Below are positions 55,555 to 64,000 of a DNA stretch of 64,000 bases, piece after piece. The stretch is taken from positions 60,886-124,885 of the forward strand of contig JAIVFJ010000189.1 of assembly GCA_025765615.1 (NCBI GenBank). The letters run 5' to 3'. Position numbers and translations under genes: made by a program. A model generated the notes under the pieces. It was not told where the DNA came from and ran no database searches. It was given only the letters and a program-made list of their open reading frames with translations. Source of the stretch: Zopfochytrium polystomum (Eukaryota; Chytridiomycota; Chytridiomycetes; Chytridiales; Chytridiaceae). How positions within the stretch are numbered: the stretch's first letter is position 1; each line of letters opens with the position of its first letter.

Positions 55555-57202
55555 TGTGAGACTATACTCACTCCTTTGACCCTGGGATCTGGGCCCGAGA
55601 GTGAGGGAAAGCAAATAATAGGCTGAAACTAACTTTATTGGGCTGCTGTCTAGGGCGTGTTTCAACCCTACTAGTTGCCTAGTCCACGAAGTATTCCTAC
55701 TGATCTGTCTAACAGGGGTCTCAAACACAAAGAATGAACATTCAGAGGGACAATCCTCTGAGGGATTGGTGCCAGGGCACTGATTACTTGTGTGGCCATG
55801 GGCCGATGCGAGGGGAAACGGGAGGGGCACAACACAACCGCAGAATAAAGAGAGAGAAGAGGGAAACGGGAGTTTTTATCTCAGGAACCTAATTTCAAAT
55901 ACAACAGGAGCGGTAAATAGCGACGGGACGGACAGGGCGAGACCTAGCACCCCTCATCACAGATGGTGCTGCGGGAGCCCTCGTCGTCGCCAGCGACAAG
56001 GGGGAGAGAGAGAAGGGAGTTGACTATGTAGGGTCAGAAGGTCGCCAGCAGGGAACTCGCACGCAGAAACACCTGCGATCGTACACACACCCCACCAGGC
56101 TGCATCGGCATGACCACTCGACCACTGGGCTTTATCGCGTTGCACTCGTACTCACACATCTCACTCTCACAGCAATAGGGCCGAGGCAGGCACTCGTAGA
56201 TCAAACTCTCAGGTGTTGGGGGCCGCACAGAGCTCGGCCACCAACACCCTCAAGGGGACGGGAAGGTTGGGGACGACGACGCCGTCGTTGTCGCCACCAC
56301 CACCACCGTCGTTGCAGCAGGCAAGTCCCTGTGATCCTCACTCCAACACAGAGCCAGCAGTGCCACACAGTTGCAGGTGGGGCCAGCTGCATTCCCCACC
56401 CACAGCCCCTTAAGTGGAGCCCCCGAAGGAACCATGTACTCACCTGGGTGTGTACCACCTCTCACTACCTGAAGGAATTCGTTGGGATGGATTGCCTATG
56501 GGTTGTGCTGCTGTGGAGATGGGGATAGTACACTACTGAAGGTGGAGGTGGTGGGAGGTTGATCTTGGCTTCTGTTAGTCTTGTGTTTGTCTTTATACAA
56601 AACTGTTACAAGGACCATCACTTGCAAAATGCTGCAAGTCATCCTTGGAGAGCAGTAACAGGTCAAAGCTCCTGGACACTGCTTACACCAAAAGACCCAA
56701 AACTAACACTACCCTCACCTCCGTGAGCCAGATGGATTTGAAGGGACTCTGTATTGGTGTCAAAGGACAGAAATCAGATTGAAGAAAAAAGGAAAAAGAG
56801 AAATGGCCCAAAAACAGAGAGAGAGAAAATTGACAAGTCAACTCCCCCACCCTATGTGTGTATGTGCAAGTGCCAAAAATAAATAATAAATTAGGCAGGC
56901 TTCGGGTACGGCCTGTCAGGCACTCCATCCCTAGGCAGTTGGGCAGTCTCTGCTAGTCACTGAAAAAGAAAATATGTTGAGAAAACCCTGGTGCAATGGA
57001 AACTGTTAAGACAAAAGTAGTAAAACCAGGCCCAATAATAAAGACGGGTTATCCGCAATACACTTTGATAACACGTTGGAAACTAAAGAACTGTGAATAA
57101 TAATAGGGTCCAGATCCTTGCAGTTTTATGACAGGTACGCTTGTTTTTGCGAATAAAATCCCTAGACTTTATTTATCACTGAGACCTCGGTGTAGTCTCA
57201 CA
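55555..57202 (-). mobile_element. LTR-gamma copy 2, 3' LTR of a chromovirus, carrying a solo LTR-alpha
   Basis: TGTGAGACTA...TAGTCTCACA. On the minus strand the chromodomain frame at 57617-57285 is followed by a purine-rich GAGAATAAAAAAGACGTAC and then this LTR, which fixes its identity as a Ty3/gypsy 3' LTR. Without the 244-bp insertion it is 1404 bp. Confidence 0.88.
56470..56708 (-). mobile_element. Solo LTR-alpha inside LTR-gamma, with the empty site preserved elsewhere
   Basis: 239 bp, TGAAGG...CTAACA, flanked by CTACC at 56465-56469 and 56709-56713. The homologous LTR-gamma at 42500-42504 has a single CTACC with uninterrupted flanks, which is the pre-insertion site. Confidence 0.97.
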
Positions 57203-57284
57203 GTACGTCTTTTTTATTCTCACACCCACAGGTGTGACAAAGGGAGCACTTCTTACTTAGAAGGTTTCAACTGTGTGCTTCTCC

Positions 57285-57617
57285 TCAGGGGCACAGGTTG
57301 AGTTTGTGGTGTAGACAGGCCAGCAACAGGCTGACTTTGGTCTTCACCAATTCCCTGTAGTCGCGCACTTCAAGGCAGTGAAGATCTTCTTCAATGTACC
57401 AATCATGTTTGGTGGAGAATCCTAACCACTTGGTCAGATAGTAATACTTTTCTCCATCAAAGGTATGATCTTTGATCCTCTCAATAGGATACTCTACATC
57501 GCCAGTTTGGTCTTCGGTTTCCTCCGAAGTGTTCTTCTTAAGGAAGTCAACATGCACTCCAGGGGCTGTCTTGGATTTTAGGCAGGTTTCTTCATGAGCT
57601 GAGTGGCAGTCTTCCAC
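57285..57617 (-). pseudogene. Chromodomain, C-terminal end of a chromovirus integrase
   Basis: The minus-strand frame reads VEYPIERIKDH, YYYLTKWLGF, DWYIEEDLH and RDYREL, the aromatic cage and WLGF core of a chromodomain. It stops just before the polypurine tract and LTR-gamma. In Ty3/gypsy chromoviruses this domain directs integration to modified chromatin. The rest of the integrase is not recognisable to the right. Confidence 0.85.
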
Positions 57618-58045
57618 TCTTCAAGCTCTTTCTCAAAGTCATCAAGGCGATTGATAACAGCATCTTCTTCAGAGTCTACAGGAGCTTGCTTGGTGTAGGG
57701 TCTCATACGGGAGATATGGACAGTTCGTACCTCAATCTATCCGGCAGGGAATGTTTCTACATCACTATATATTGTGTCTTTGCGTCCTCACCTGTGATGG
57801 CGATGACTCAACCAGGTCCGACCCACCGGAAAATAAGAGAAGGGCTTCTGTCACTGTTGAGATTCAACACACGGGGTACACTATGCCTGTTACTGATGAT
57901 CCCTTTGAGAACTCCATCCAATCACATTGGATGGGGTGTTTGAAGGGCTCAGTAGATTCAATACTTGAATGGGGTGCTCGGAAGGGCTAATCTGTTATCA
58001 ATAAAAAGAGATAGGCAAAGGCGGCTGTTGTTCTAGCTTTGTTCA
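57618..58045. other. Chromovirus remnant or flank, no clear ORF
   Basis: Continuation of the degraded chromovirus interior on the minus strand; no integrase core motif could be read. It ends near the leader of the next copia element. Confidence 0.35.
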
Positions 58046-58164
58046 TCCTACCGGTAGGAACAATGCAATTAGAACATGCACAAAAACGCGCAAACTACGC
58101 ACTCTGCACATGTAACACAGCACAGCAAGCATGCAGAAGCAGTGTACCACTGCCCCAATGCTCC

Positions 58165-58252
58165 GGAATTCCGCTCTCTGCATTGGAATTCCGCTTCCTG
58201 ATCTGGAATTCCACTCTCTGCATCGGAATTCCGCTCCCTGATCCGGAATTCC
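58165..58252. repeat. Five GGAATTCC palindromes at exact 20-bp spacing
   Basis: The 8-bp palindrome recurs at 58165, 58185, 58205, 58225 and 58245. The 12-bp spacers alternate between a CTCTCTGCAT type and a TCCCTGATC type, so the true period is 40 bp. Confidence 0.95.
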
Positions 58253-58446
58253 AGCTTTCCTGCTGTTCTGTGCAATCTGAGCAATGCAACAGGCATTTAG
58301 GAATCAGGGATTGCACCAATCACTGCATTTCTAAAAGTGAGATAAAAACTGAGCTCACCAGAGATTGCACCAATCATTGGATTTCTAAAAACAAGGAAAA
58401 AAAGCGGCTTGTTTCCCAAACAAGCTTCCTGATTTGGAAACAACCA

Positions 58447-58492
58447 AACCAATTTACAAGCAACTGTTTCTCAAACAAGCTGTAAATTGGTT
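58447..58492. repeat. Perfect 12-bp inverted repeat with an inner hairpin
   Basis: AACCAATTTACA at 58447-58458 faces TGTAAATTGGTT at 58481-58492. Between them TGTTT CTC AAACA forms a second stem. A related hairpin GCTTGTTT CCC AAACAAGC sits at 58407-58425. Confidence 0.9.
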
Positions 58493-59223
58493 CCTGGTGG
58501 TACTCAGCCCAGACAAAGTGCTCAGCCCAAGGTGGTACTCAGCCCTGGCTGGTACTTAGCCCTGGGTGGTGCACAGCCCAGGCTGGTACTCAGCCCTGGG
58601 TGATGCCCAGCCCTGGGTGGTACTCAGCCCTGAATGGGTACTTAGCCCAGGCTGGGGGTTGGTGCTCAGCCTGTTTTATCTCATTTCTGTGGCCTGCTCT
58701 GTTCAGCCCACTGCTCCCTCTGTTTTCTGATGGCTCCAACCTGCAGGAGTATAAAAGCAGCAACCTCTCACAGAGATCAAATAAGAAAAAGGAATCCAAC
58801 TCCCTCCTTGCTGCTTTGACAGAATCCAGTGCAAAACAAGCCAATCTCTCTTCCTCCATTTGCTCTCTCTTCCATCTCTGCCCACTCACTCCTCTCTCCT
58901 CTCTCCAGCCTCTCACTCCTCTCCCTTTTCCATCATCACTGATCTCTCTCCCTCTCTCTCTTCATCCCCACACACATCAAGTCCCTCCATTCCTGGGTGG
59001 GATTTCATCACAAAGCTACCTACAAGCTGTCGGCCACACTTGTACGCTCGAACAGGGCCCTGCTGCTCTTACAAGATAAGGGTTTCTGACTCTAAACAAG
59101 ACCAACCTGTCTGTGAGCACTGGCTCGCCAGCTACTTTAAGGCAACAAAGGGCTCTTGGCTCTCTACAAGAAAAGGGCTACCGCTCTAAACAAGTCCACT
59201 GGTCCACCAAGCTGCTACCTAGC

Positions 59224-60666
59224 ATGTCTTCTTCAACCCCCAAGGCTGTCCGCTTCTCTTCTTACGGCTACCAGGCTTGGGAACTGCATGTGGAAGAAGT
59301 CATCAAGCCGGTCATGGCACACAATCTTGTTGCCAGCTTCCTCAAGCCTGATTACTTTGGTACGTTCAGCGAGCACTGCATCAAGGTCGGCATCGGCGCT
59401 GCTCCTCCCAGTATTGGTTCTCCCCCTGAATCCTCTGCAACGGCGGAGGCCAAGGCTGCGTACAGTGAGATGTACCGTCTGCACCACGCTGCCCTTGACA
59501 AGTACCACACTGGAATACGCCAAGAACACAAGACCTACAGGGAGCTTGAGGCCCAACACGACAAGGCAGTTGCTACCCTCGACTCCTGCTCGCGCATTGA
59601 GGATGTGCGCTCCATGAATGCGGCAAACATCACCAACTGCGCTGACCGGTACAAGTGGCTCAATGACAAGTACGCCCTGCAGGACCACACTGGTTCACAG
59701 CAGGACAAGTGGCTTGCGACTTACAGTCGTTTGGCAAAACCCAGAGACTCTGGTCCAGCAGTCCAGGAGTGGTACACCACTCTGACCACACTGGTCACGG
59801 ATTGGCTGAAGCATTTCAAATGTACTGCCACCACTTGCAGGGGTGTGACAAACATCCTGTGTTCTGCCATCATCCACAAAGCAAGGGAAACGCTGCCTGG
59901 ACATGAAATCTTCGCTGGCGTTCGTCAAAATCTTCTCACGGGGCTGTCAGGCTACGCCAACACCAGTGATCTCATCAAGGAGTTGACAAACTGCCACACG
60001 CTGTACCAGCAAAGCAAAGAGAATAACAGCAGACACTCTGCTCACCACGGCACTTCTGAGATGGAAACAGCTGCTTCAGCAAAGACCTCAGTGGCAACCA
60101 GGAAGCGCAAGATCGGTGAGGCACTCAACAGCAAGCCTACTTGTGACCTTCATGGAATCAGGGTCTTGCACTCTCGCGAGGAATGCCTCAAGTTCCCTCA
60201 CGGGAAGTCAGAGTCAGCTCGCCCTGCAAAGAAGGTCAAGGGCAAGCAGCCTGCACATGCCAAAGAAGCCAAGGCCACACCAGCTGATTCCAAGAAAGCT
60301 ACTGAGACTGCCAAGATTGCACGTGAGGTGGCCGCTAAAGAACACCACCAAGCCTCTTGTGCAGCCTCTGAGGACTCTCCTCCCCACAAATGCTACAGGA
60401 TGGATACTCCACCACCACCTCCTGAAGAAGACGACGTCGAAATGTTGGAGTTCAGTACTGAGGGTGATGCGCGCCTTGCAGACACTTCAGCTCTAGACGA
60501 CTTCCTTTCAGTAGAAAGGGCACTTGCGGCACGGGAGTTTGAAATTGGAACATGCCAGGCCGTTGAGGTGGAGGAGGAATTTGAAGTGGAACTCACAGTT
60601 ACACTTCTTGACAGCAGAATGGATCCAGACTGGATCACTGACAACATTGTCTCAAACGTCGGCTAG
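59224..60666 (+). CDS. Copia J1 Gag (480 residues)
   Basis: ATG at 59224; the frame is open to a TAG at 60664. The N-terminal ~300 residues are helical and Gag-like (YGYQAWELHVEEVIKPVM, EWYTTLTTLVTDW). A Cys/His block CDLHGIRVLHSREECLKFPHGK at ~310 could be a divergent zinc knuckle. A Lys/Ala-rich basic stretch and an acidic tail follow. The copy J2 at the window end has TAC instead of the TAG, so the stop is likely a recent mutation in what was one gag-pol frame. Confidence 0.8.
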   Translation: MSSSTPKAVRFSSYGYQAWELHVEEVIKPVMAHNLVASFLKPDYFGTFSEHCIKVGIGAAPPSIGSPPESSATAEAKAAYSEMYRLHHAALDKYHTGIRQEHKTYRELEAQHDKAVATLDSCSRIEDVRSMNAANITNCADRYKWLNDKYALQDHTGSQQDKWLATYSRLAKPRDSGPAVQEWYTTLTTLVTDWLKHFKCTATTCRGVTNILCSAIIHKARETLPGHEIFAGVRQNLLTGLSGYANTSDLIKELTNCHTLYQQSKENNSRHSAHHGTSEMETAASAKTSVATRKRKIGEALNSKPTCDLHGIRVLHSREECLKFPHGKSESARPAKKVKGKQPAHAKEAKATPADSKKATETAKIAREVAAKEHHQASCAASEDSPPHKCYRMDTPPPPPEEDDVEMLEFSTEGDARLADTSALDDFLSVERALAAREFEIGTCQAVEVEEEFEVELTVTLLDSRMDPDWITDNIVSNVG

Positions 60667-62196
60667 AAAGTGATGTACGAATCTGGACGTTTCCTCTACC
60701 GCAACGTCACCTACCGCCGCATCTACAACTGCGCTGATGGCAAGACTTGCTGGCAGCAACCCACACCAGGTCATCCTTGACTCTGGGGCTTCCAGGACAA
60801 TGTCGCCTTGTGAAGAGCACTTCACAAACTTGCGGCCCACCTCCCAGCAGATCAAAACAGCTGACGGCTTTGCAACTGCCACTGGAGTGGGCGATTTTAC
60901 CCTGTTCGTCAACGGAAGAGCTCTCGTCATGAGGAACTTGCTCTATGTGCCAGAGTTCTCAGACACTCTACTCTCGGTTCAGCAAATCGTGCAGCAGACA
61001 GGTCACAACGTGACTTTCACAGCAGACACAGCCCTTTTGCATCCTCAGGTACATGGTTCAGACTTTACCATTGCTCACAGGGACACAGGGAATGTTTATG
61101 TTGTGGACCCTTCTCTTCTGACGGGACATACTGGTCTCGACAGGGCAGAACTTGGAAGGGACGCGCGGACTCCTTCGGGGGACGCCCCAGGTGAGTCGCA
61201 ACAGCAAACTGCTCCTTTGCAAACTGCAACCCCAACTTTAAGTCAAACTGACCGAGACCCTTTACCAAACCCTCAGAACATTGAAGCAGTCCGAGCTCTT
61301 CACAAGAAATTTGGTCACCTGTCTTTGTCTTCTTTGAAGCGTACTTGGTCAAATCTGAATAAAGTTGGTCATTCATTTTTCCTCATTCATGACATTCCCT
61401 GCGTGACATGTGATGTTGGGAAATTGAAAGCTTCGCCTATCCACTTCACTTCCAGACCAAACACTACACTGCTTGGTTGTTTACACACTGATGCTGTCCC
61501 ACTGCCCGCACGTGGACACCATGGTGAAAACATTGGCAACTGGTTGTGGAAGAGTCAACCCGTTGGCTTGACTTTGAGTTCCTCAACTCTTTGTCTGACG
61601 CGCCGACAAGATTCTGGTCTACTATCGAAAGGTTTTAACAACAACATGGCAAACATATCACATCTGTGCCCTGTGACAGGGGGGAAATCTTCAAAGATGG
61701 AGAATTCAAAACTTGGGCCAATACTCGGCATCCTCCTATTGTTTTAGAACCTAGTCCTGCATTCACCAAGGAATTCAATGGGCTGGTAGAACGTCAGGTC
61801 AACACTCTCAAAGACATGGCACACTGCATGCTCTTAGAGTCACGATTGCCCCACTCTTTCTTTGTGTATGCAGTCCGATACGCAGCATACATCAAGAACA
61901 GGGTTTACCACTCGTACACTAAGAAAACACCTTACGAAGCTTGGTACAGTGAAAAGCCAAATGTTGATCACATCCGCACCTTTGGCTGTTTGGTTATCCA
62001 TCATATCCCAAAGGAAAAGCGAACGCTTAAACATCCTGACAAAGGGGCGCCAGGCATATTCTTAGGGTATAAAGGAAACACTCTTCCAGTTGTCTACGAC
62101 TTGAAAACCCAGAGAATATCAGAACACTTCCATGTCTCCTTTCACGAAAATGTTTTTCCTGGCATTGTTGCGGAATTGGAGACAGTTCCTTCATGA
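60667..62196 (+). pseudogene. Copia J1 protease and integrase, frameshifted
   Basis: Protease QVILDSGASRTMSP at ~60770. The pre-integrase ALHKKFGHLSLSSLKR with CVTCDVGK (HHCC zinc finger) is at ~61290-61420. The integrase core is broken by frameshifts near 61500-61690, then recovers as FNGLVERQVNTLKDMAHCML and TPYEAWYSEKPN (to 62196). Relative to J2 there is also a 2-bp loss near 60728. Confidence 0.85.
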
Positions 62197-63340
62197 CTCC
62201 CGCTTGAAGGAATGGGGACCAGTCCAACCCACAGCTCAGGATTTCCAATATCTTTCCTCCTCGTTGCATACCCCCGCTATGTCCACTGATCCAGATGTGG
62301 CACATCCTGACGCTCTGTTTGACTCACAAGAAGACGATGTACCACCTGCAGAATCACAGGGGGGAGATCTACAGCCGGGTATGCTATACGACGCTTCTGA
62401 TTCTGAACCAGAGTCAATACCTGATGAACAGGAAATCCCTCCAAGGGAGCGCTCAACTTCCCCTGACATTCTAGCTTTGCCAGAGTCAACAGGGGAGGCA
62501 ACAAATCCCCCAATCATACCACGAGAGCCATTAGGTTTACGTGACTACCTGGCATTGAAGGCAAACCTTTGTAAACTACGAACAAATCCATCAATTGCCA
62601 CAAATCCTTCCACTTACAGTCGGAAAACACTCCGCGCTTTAACTGCAAGAATTCGTAAACTACGAATAGCACGGGGACAATTTCGTGAACTCTACCAAAC
62701 GCTCAAAGCGTACACTGTGCTTGAGCCGGAGGAAGTCACAGCATATCCAACAGAAAGGATCCACCAGCAGGACTTACCGCCACTCCCTGCTTCGCATAAA
62801 GAGGCCATACGATCTCCTTTTGCAAAGTATTGGAAGGCAGCTCAACTCTCAGAGATCAATTCAATCACGTCAAAGCATGTCTGGGACTTAGTGGCTCGAC
62901 CTAAAGGGCGTAAGATACTCAAGCCCAAATGGGTTTTTGCCTGCAAGTTTGACAGTAAAGGGTACCTTGAGCGCTTCAAGGCTCGCCTTGTTGGTCGGGG
63001 TTACACTCGGATCTTTGGTCAGGACTACGATGAGACCTTCTCCCCTGTCGTCCGCAGCTCCTCCATAAGGGCAATCCTTGCTATCTCATTGCTGTTTGAC
63101 CTCATACTTGCAGGCCTTGATGTCGAAACCGCATACTTGAACGCCAAACTGGACATTGAAAACTTCATGGAACAACCAGAAGGCTTTGAGATACGTGGTG
63201 CAGACAGGATACTTCTTGTCTGTTTACTCAGGAAGAGTCTGTATGGACTGCACCAGTCTGGTCAACAGTGGTACAAAACAATCCGCGACTTCCTAGTAGA
63301 AATTGGATTTACGCAATTGAAGACTGACCACTGTGTCTGA
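62197..63340 (+). pseudogene. Copia J1 reverse transcriptase, truncated before the catalytic YVDD
   Basis: The open frame carries KPKWVFACKFDSKG, ERFKARLVGRGYTR, DYDETFSPVVRSSS, DVETAYLNAKLD and KSLYGLHQSGQQWY, all copia RT blocks. It ends at FTQLKTDHCV where inverted element J2 begins, just short of the catalytic YVDD block and RNase H. Confidence 0.88.
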
Positions 63341-64000
63341 CCTGTCTGCCGCACGATTTGCTGAACCGAGAGTAGAGTGTCTGAGAACTCTGGCACATAG
63401 AGCGAGTTCCTCATGATGAGAGCTCTTCCGTTAACGAACAGGGTGAAGTCGCCCACTCCAGTGGCAGTTGCAAAGCCGTCAGCTGTTTTGATCTGCTGGG
63501 AGGTGGGCCGCAAGTTTGTGAAGTGCTCTTCACAAGGCGACATTGTCCTGGAAGCCCCAGAGTCAAGGATGACCTGGTGTGGGTGGCCGCCAGCAAGTCT
63601 TGCCATCAGCGCAGTCTCGTAGATGCGGCGGTAGGTGACGTTGCGGTAGAGGAAACGCCCAGATTCGTACATCACTTTGTAGCCGACGTTTGAGACAATG
63701 TTGTCAGTGATCCAGTCTGGATCCATTCTGCCGTCAAGAAGTGTAACTGTGAGTTCCACTTCAAATTCCTCCTCCACCTCAACGGCCTGGCATGTTCCAA
63801 TTTCAAACTCCCGTGCCGCAAGTGCTCTTTCTACTGAAAGGAAGTCGTCCAGAGCTGAAGTGTCTGCAAGGCGCGCAGCACCCTCAGTACTGAACTCCAA
63901 CATTTCGACGTCTTCTGCTTCAGGAGGTGGTGGTGGAGTATCCATCCTGTAGCATTTGTGGGGAGGAGAGTCCTCAGAGGCTGCGCAAGAGGCTTGGTGG
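63341..64000 (-). mobile_element. Copia J2, inverted gag-protease copy, runs off the window
   Basis: Reverse complement of J1 60343-61010 at high identity. Here the gag tail and protease are one uninterrupted frame (VGYKVMYESGR...ILDSGASRTMSP), unlike J1. It is cut at 63341 inside the pre-integrase region, where it joins the J1 RT. Confidence 0.9.

Larger units (their letters stand above)
58046..59223 (+). promoter_or_regulatory. Repeat-rich LTR/leader of copia J1 with TATA box
   Basis: Upstream of the J1 gag. It contains a GGAATTCC array (58165-58252), a pair of 30-bp direct repeats (about 58310-58338 and 58361-58389), nested hairpins (58407-58425 and 58447-58492) and ~10 degenerate GGTGGTACTCAGCCC units (58497-58650). 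A TATA box TATAAAAG follows at 58750-58757. Two related ~55-bp blocks near 59040-59100 and 59145-59200 precede the gag ATG. The exact LTR ends were not found. Confidence 0.55.

Noticed and set aside
57285..57617. Host HP1/chromodomain gene
   Set aside because: The frame ends right before a polypurine tract and a chromovirus LTR and has no chromo-shadow domain, so it is the integrase tail.
58165..58252. CRISPR array (palindromic repeats at regular 20-bp spacing)
   Set aside because: Repeats are only 8 bp, spacers are themselves repeated in alternation, there are no cas genes, and the host is eukaryotic.

Overview
This window is nuclear DNA from a eukaryote. Short GT-AG introns (50-166 bp) interrupt every gene with recognisable domains, and one intron is GC-AG. 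The proteins carry long low-complexity tails. Three large islands hold Ty1/copia elements, chromodomain Ty3/gypsy (chromovirus) LTRs and an APE-type LINE with an RNase H domain. The protein set (mitochondrial HMG-CoA lyase, FBXO3-type F-box/ApaG protein, AMPK-beta-like CBM48, PKG-like cyclic-nucleotide-binding protein, NADAR, a scrap resembling fungal Crc1) suggests an opisthokont. An early-diverging, possibly zoosporic fungus fits best, but this is inference.

Layout: 0.8-4.6 kb, a Ser/Pro-rich low-complexity protein (+), convergent with HMG-CoA lyase (5.1-6.5 kb, -). 7.2-17.3 kb, repeat island 1: LINE tail, decayed copia copies, solo LTRs, a poly-A retroposon and a 2.5 kb chromovirus-type LTR. 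18.0-30.4 kb, a gene block: CBM48 protein ending in a CaaX box (-), kinase-less protein with three cyclic-nucleotide-binding domains (+), FBXO3-like protein (-), Sel1-repeat-like protein (-). 31.7-46.0 kb, repeat island 2: one LINE cut by three LTR insertions, one of which itself carries a further solo LTR. 46.4-49.4 kb, a tandem NADAR protein (+). 49.4-51.1 kb, gene fragments. 51.2-64.0 kb, repeat island 3: chromovirus LTRs and two inverted copies of a copia element.

The host genes share no evident pathway. HMGCL belongs to leucine catabolism, the CBM48 protein is a possible membrane-tethered glycogen binder, the triple-CNB protein is a possible cGMP receptor, FBXO3 is a ubiquitin-ligase adaptor, and NADAR proteins cleave ADP-ribose-type N-glycosidic bonds. 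The strongest new observations are the RTA (cGMP-type) signature in all three CNB domains without a kinase, the CBM48+CaaX architecture, the NADAR pair with one decayed copy, and the insertion stratigraphy in island 2. There, target-site duplications date each event and removing each insert reopens the LINE reading frame.

Repeat names used here: LTR-alpha (about 230 bp, copia), LTR-beta (308 bp), LTR-gamma (about 1.4 kb) and LTR-delta (1.8-2.5 kb) (both chromovirus type), retroposon-epsilon (poly-A tailed).
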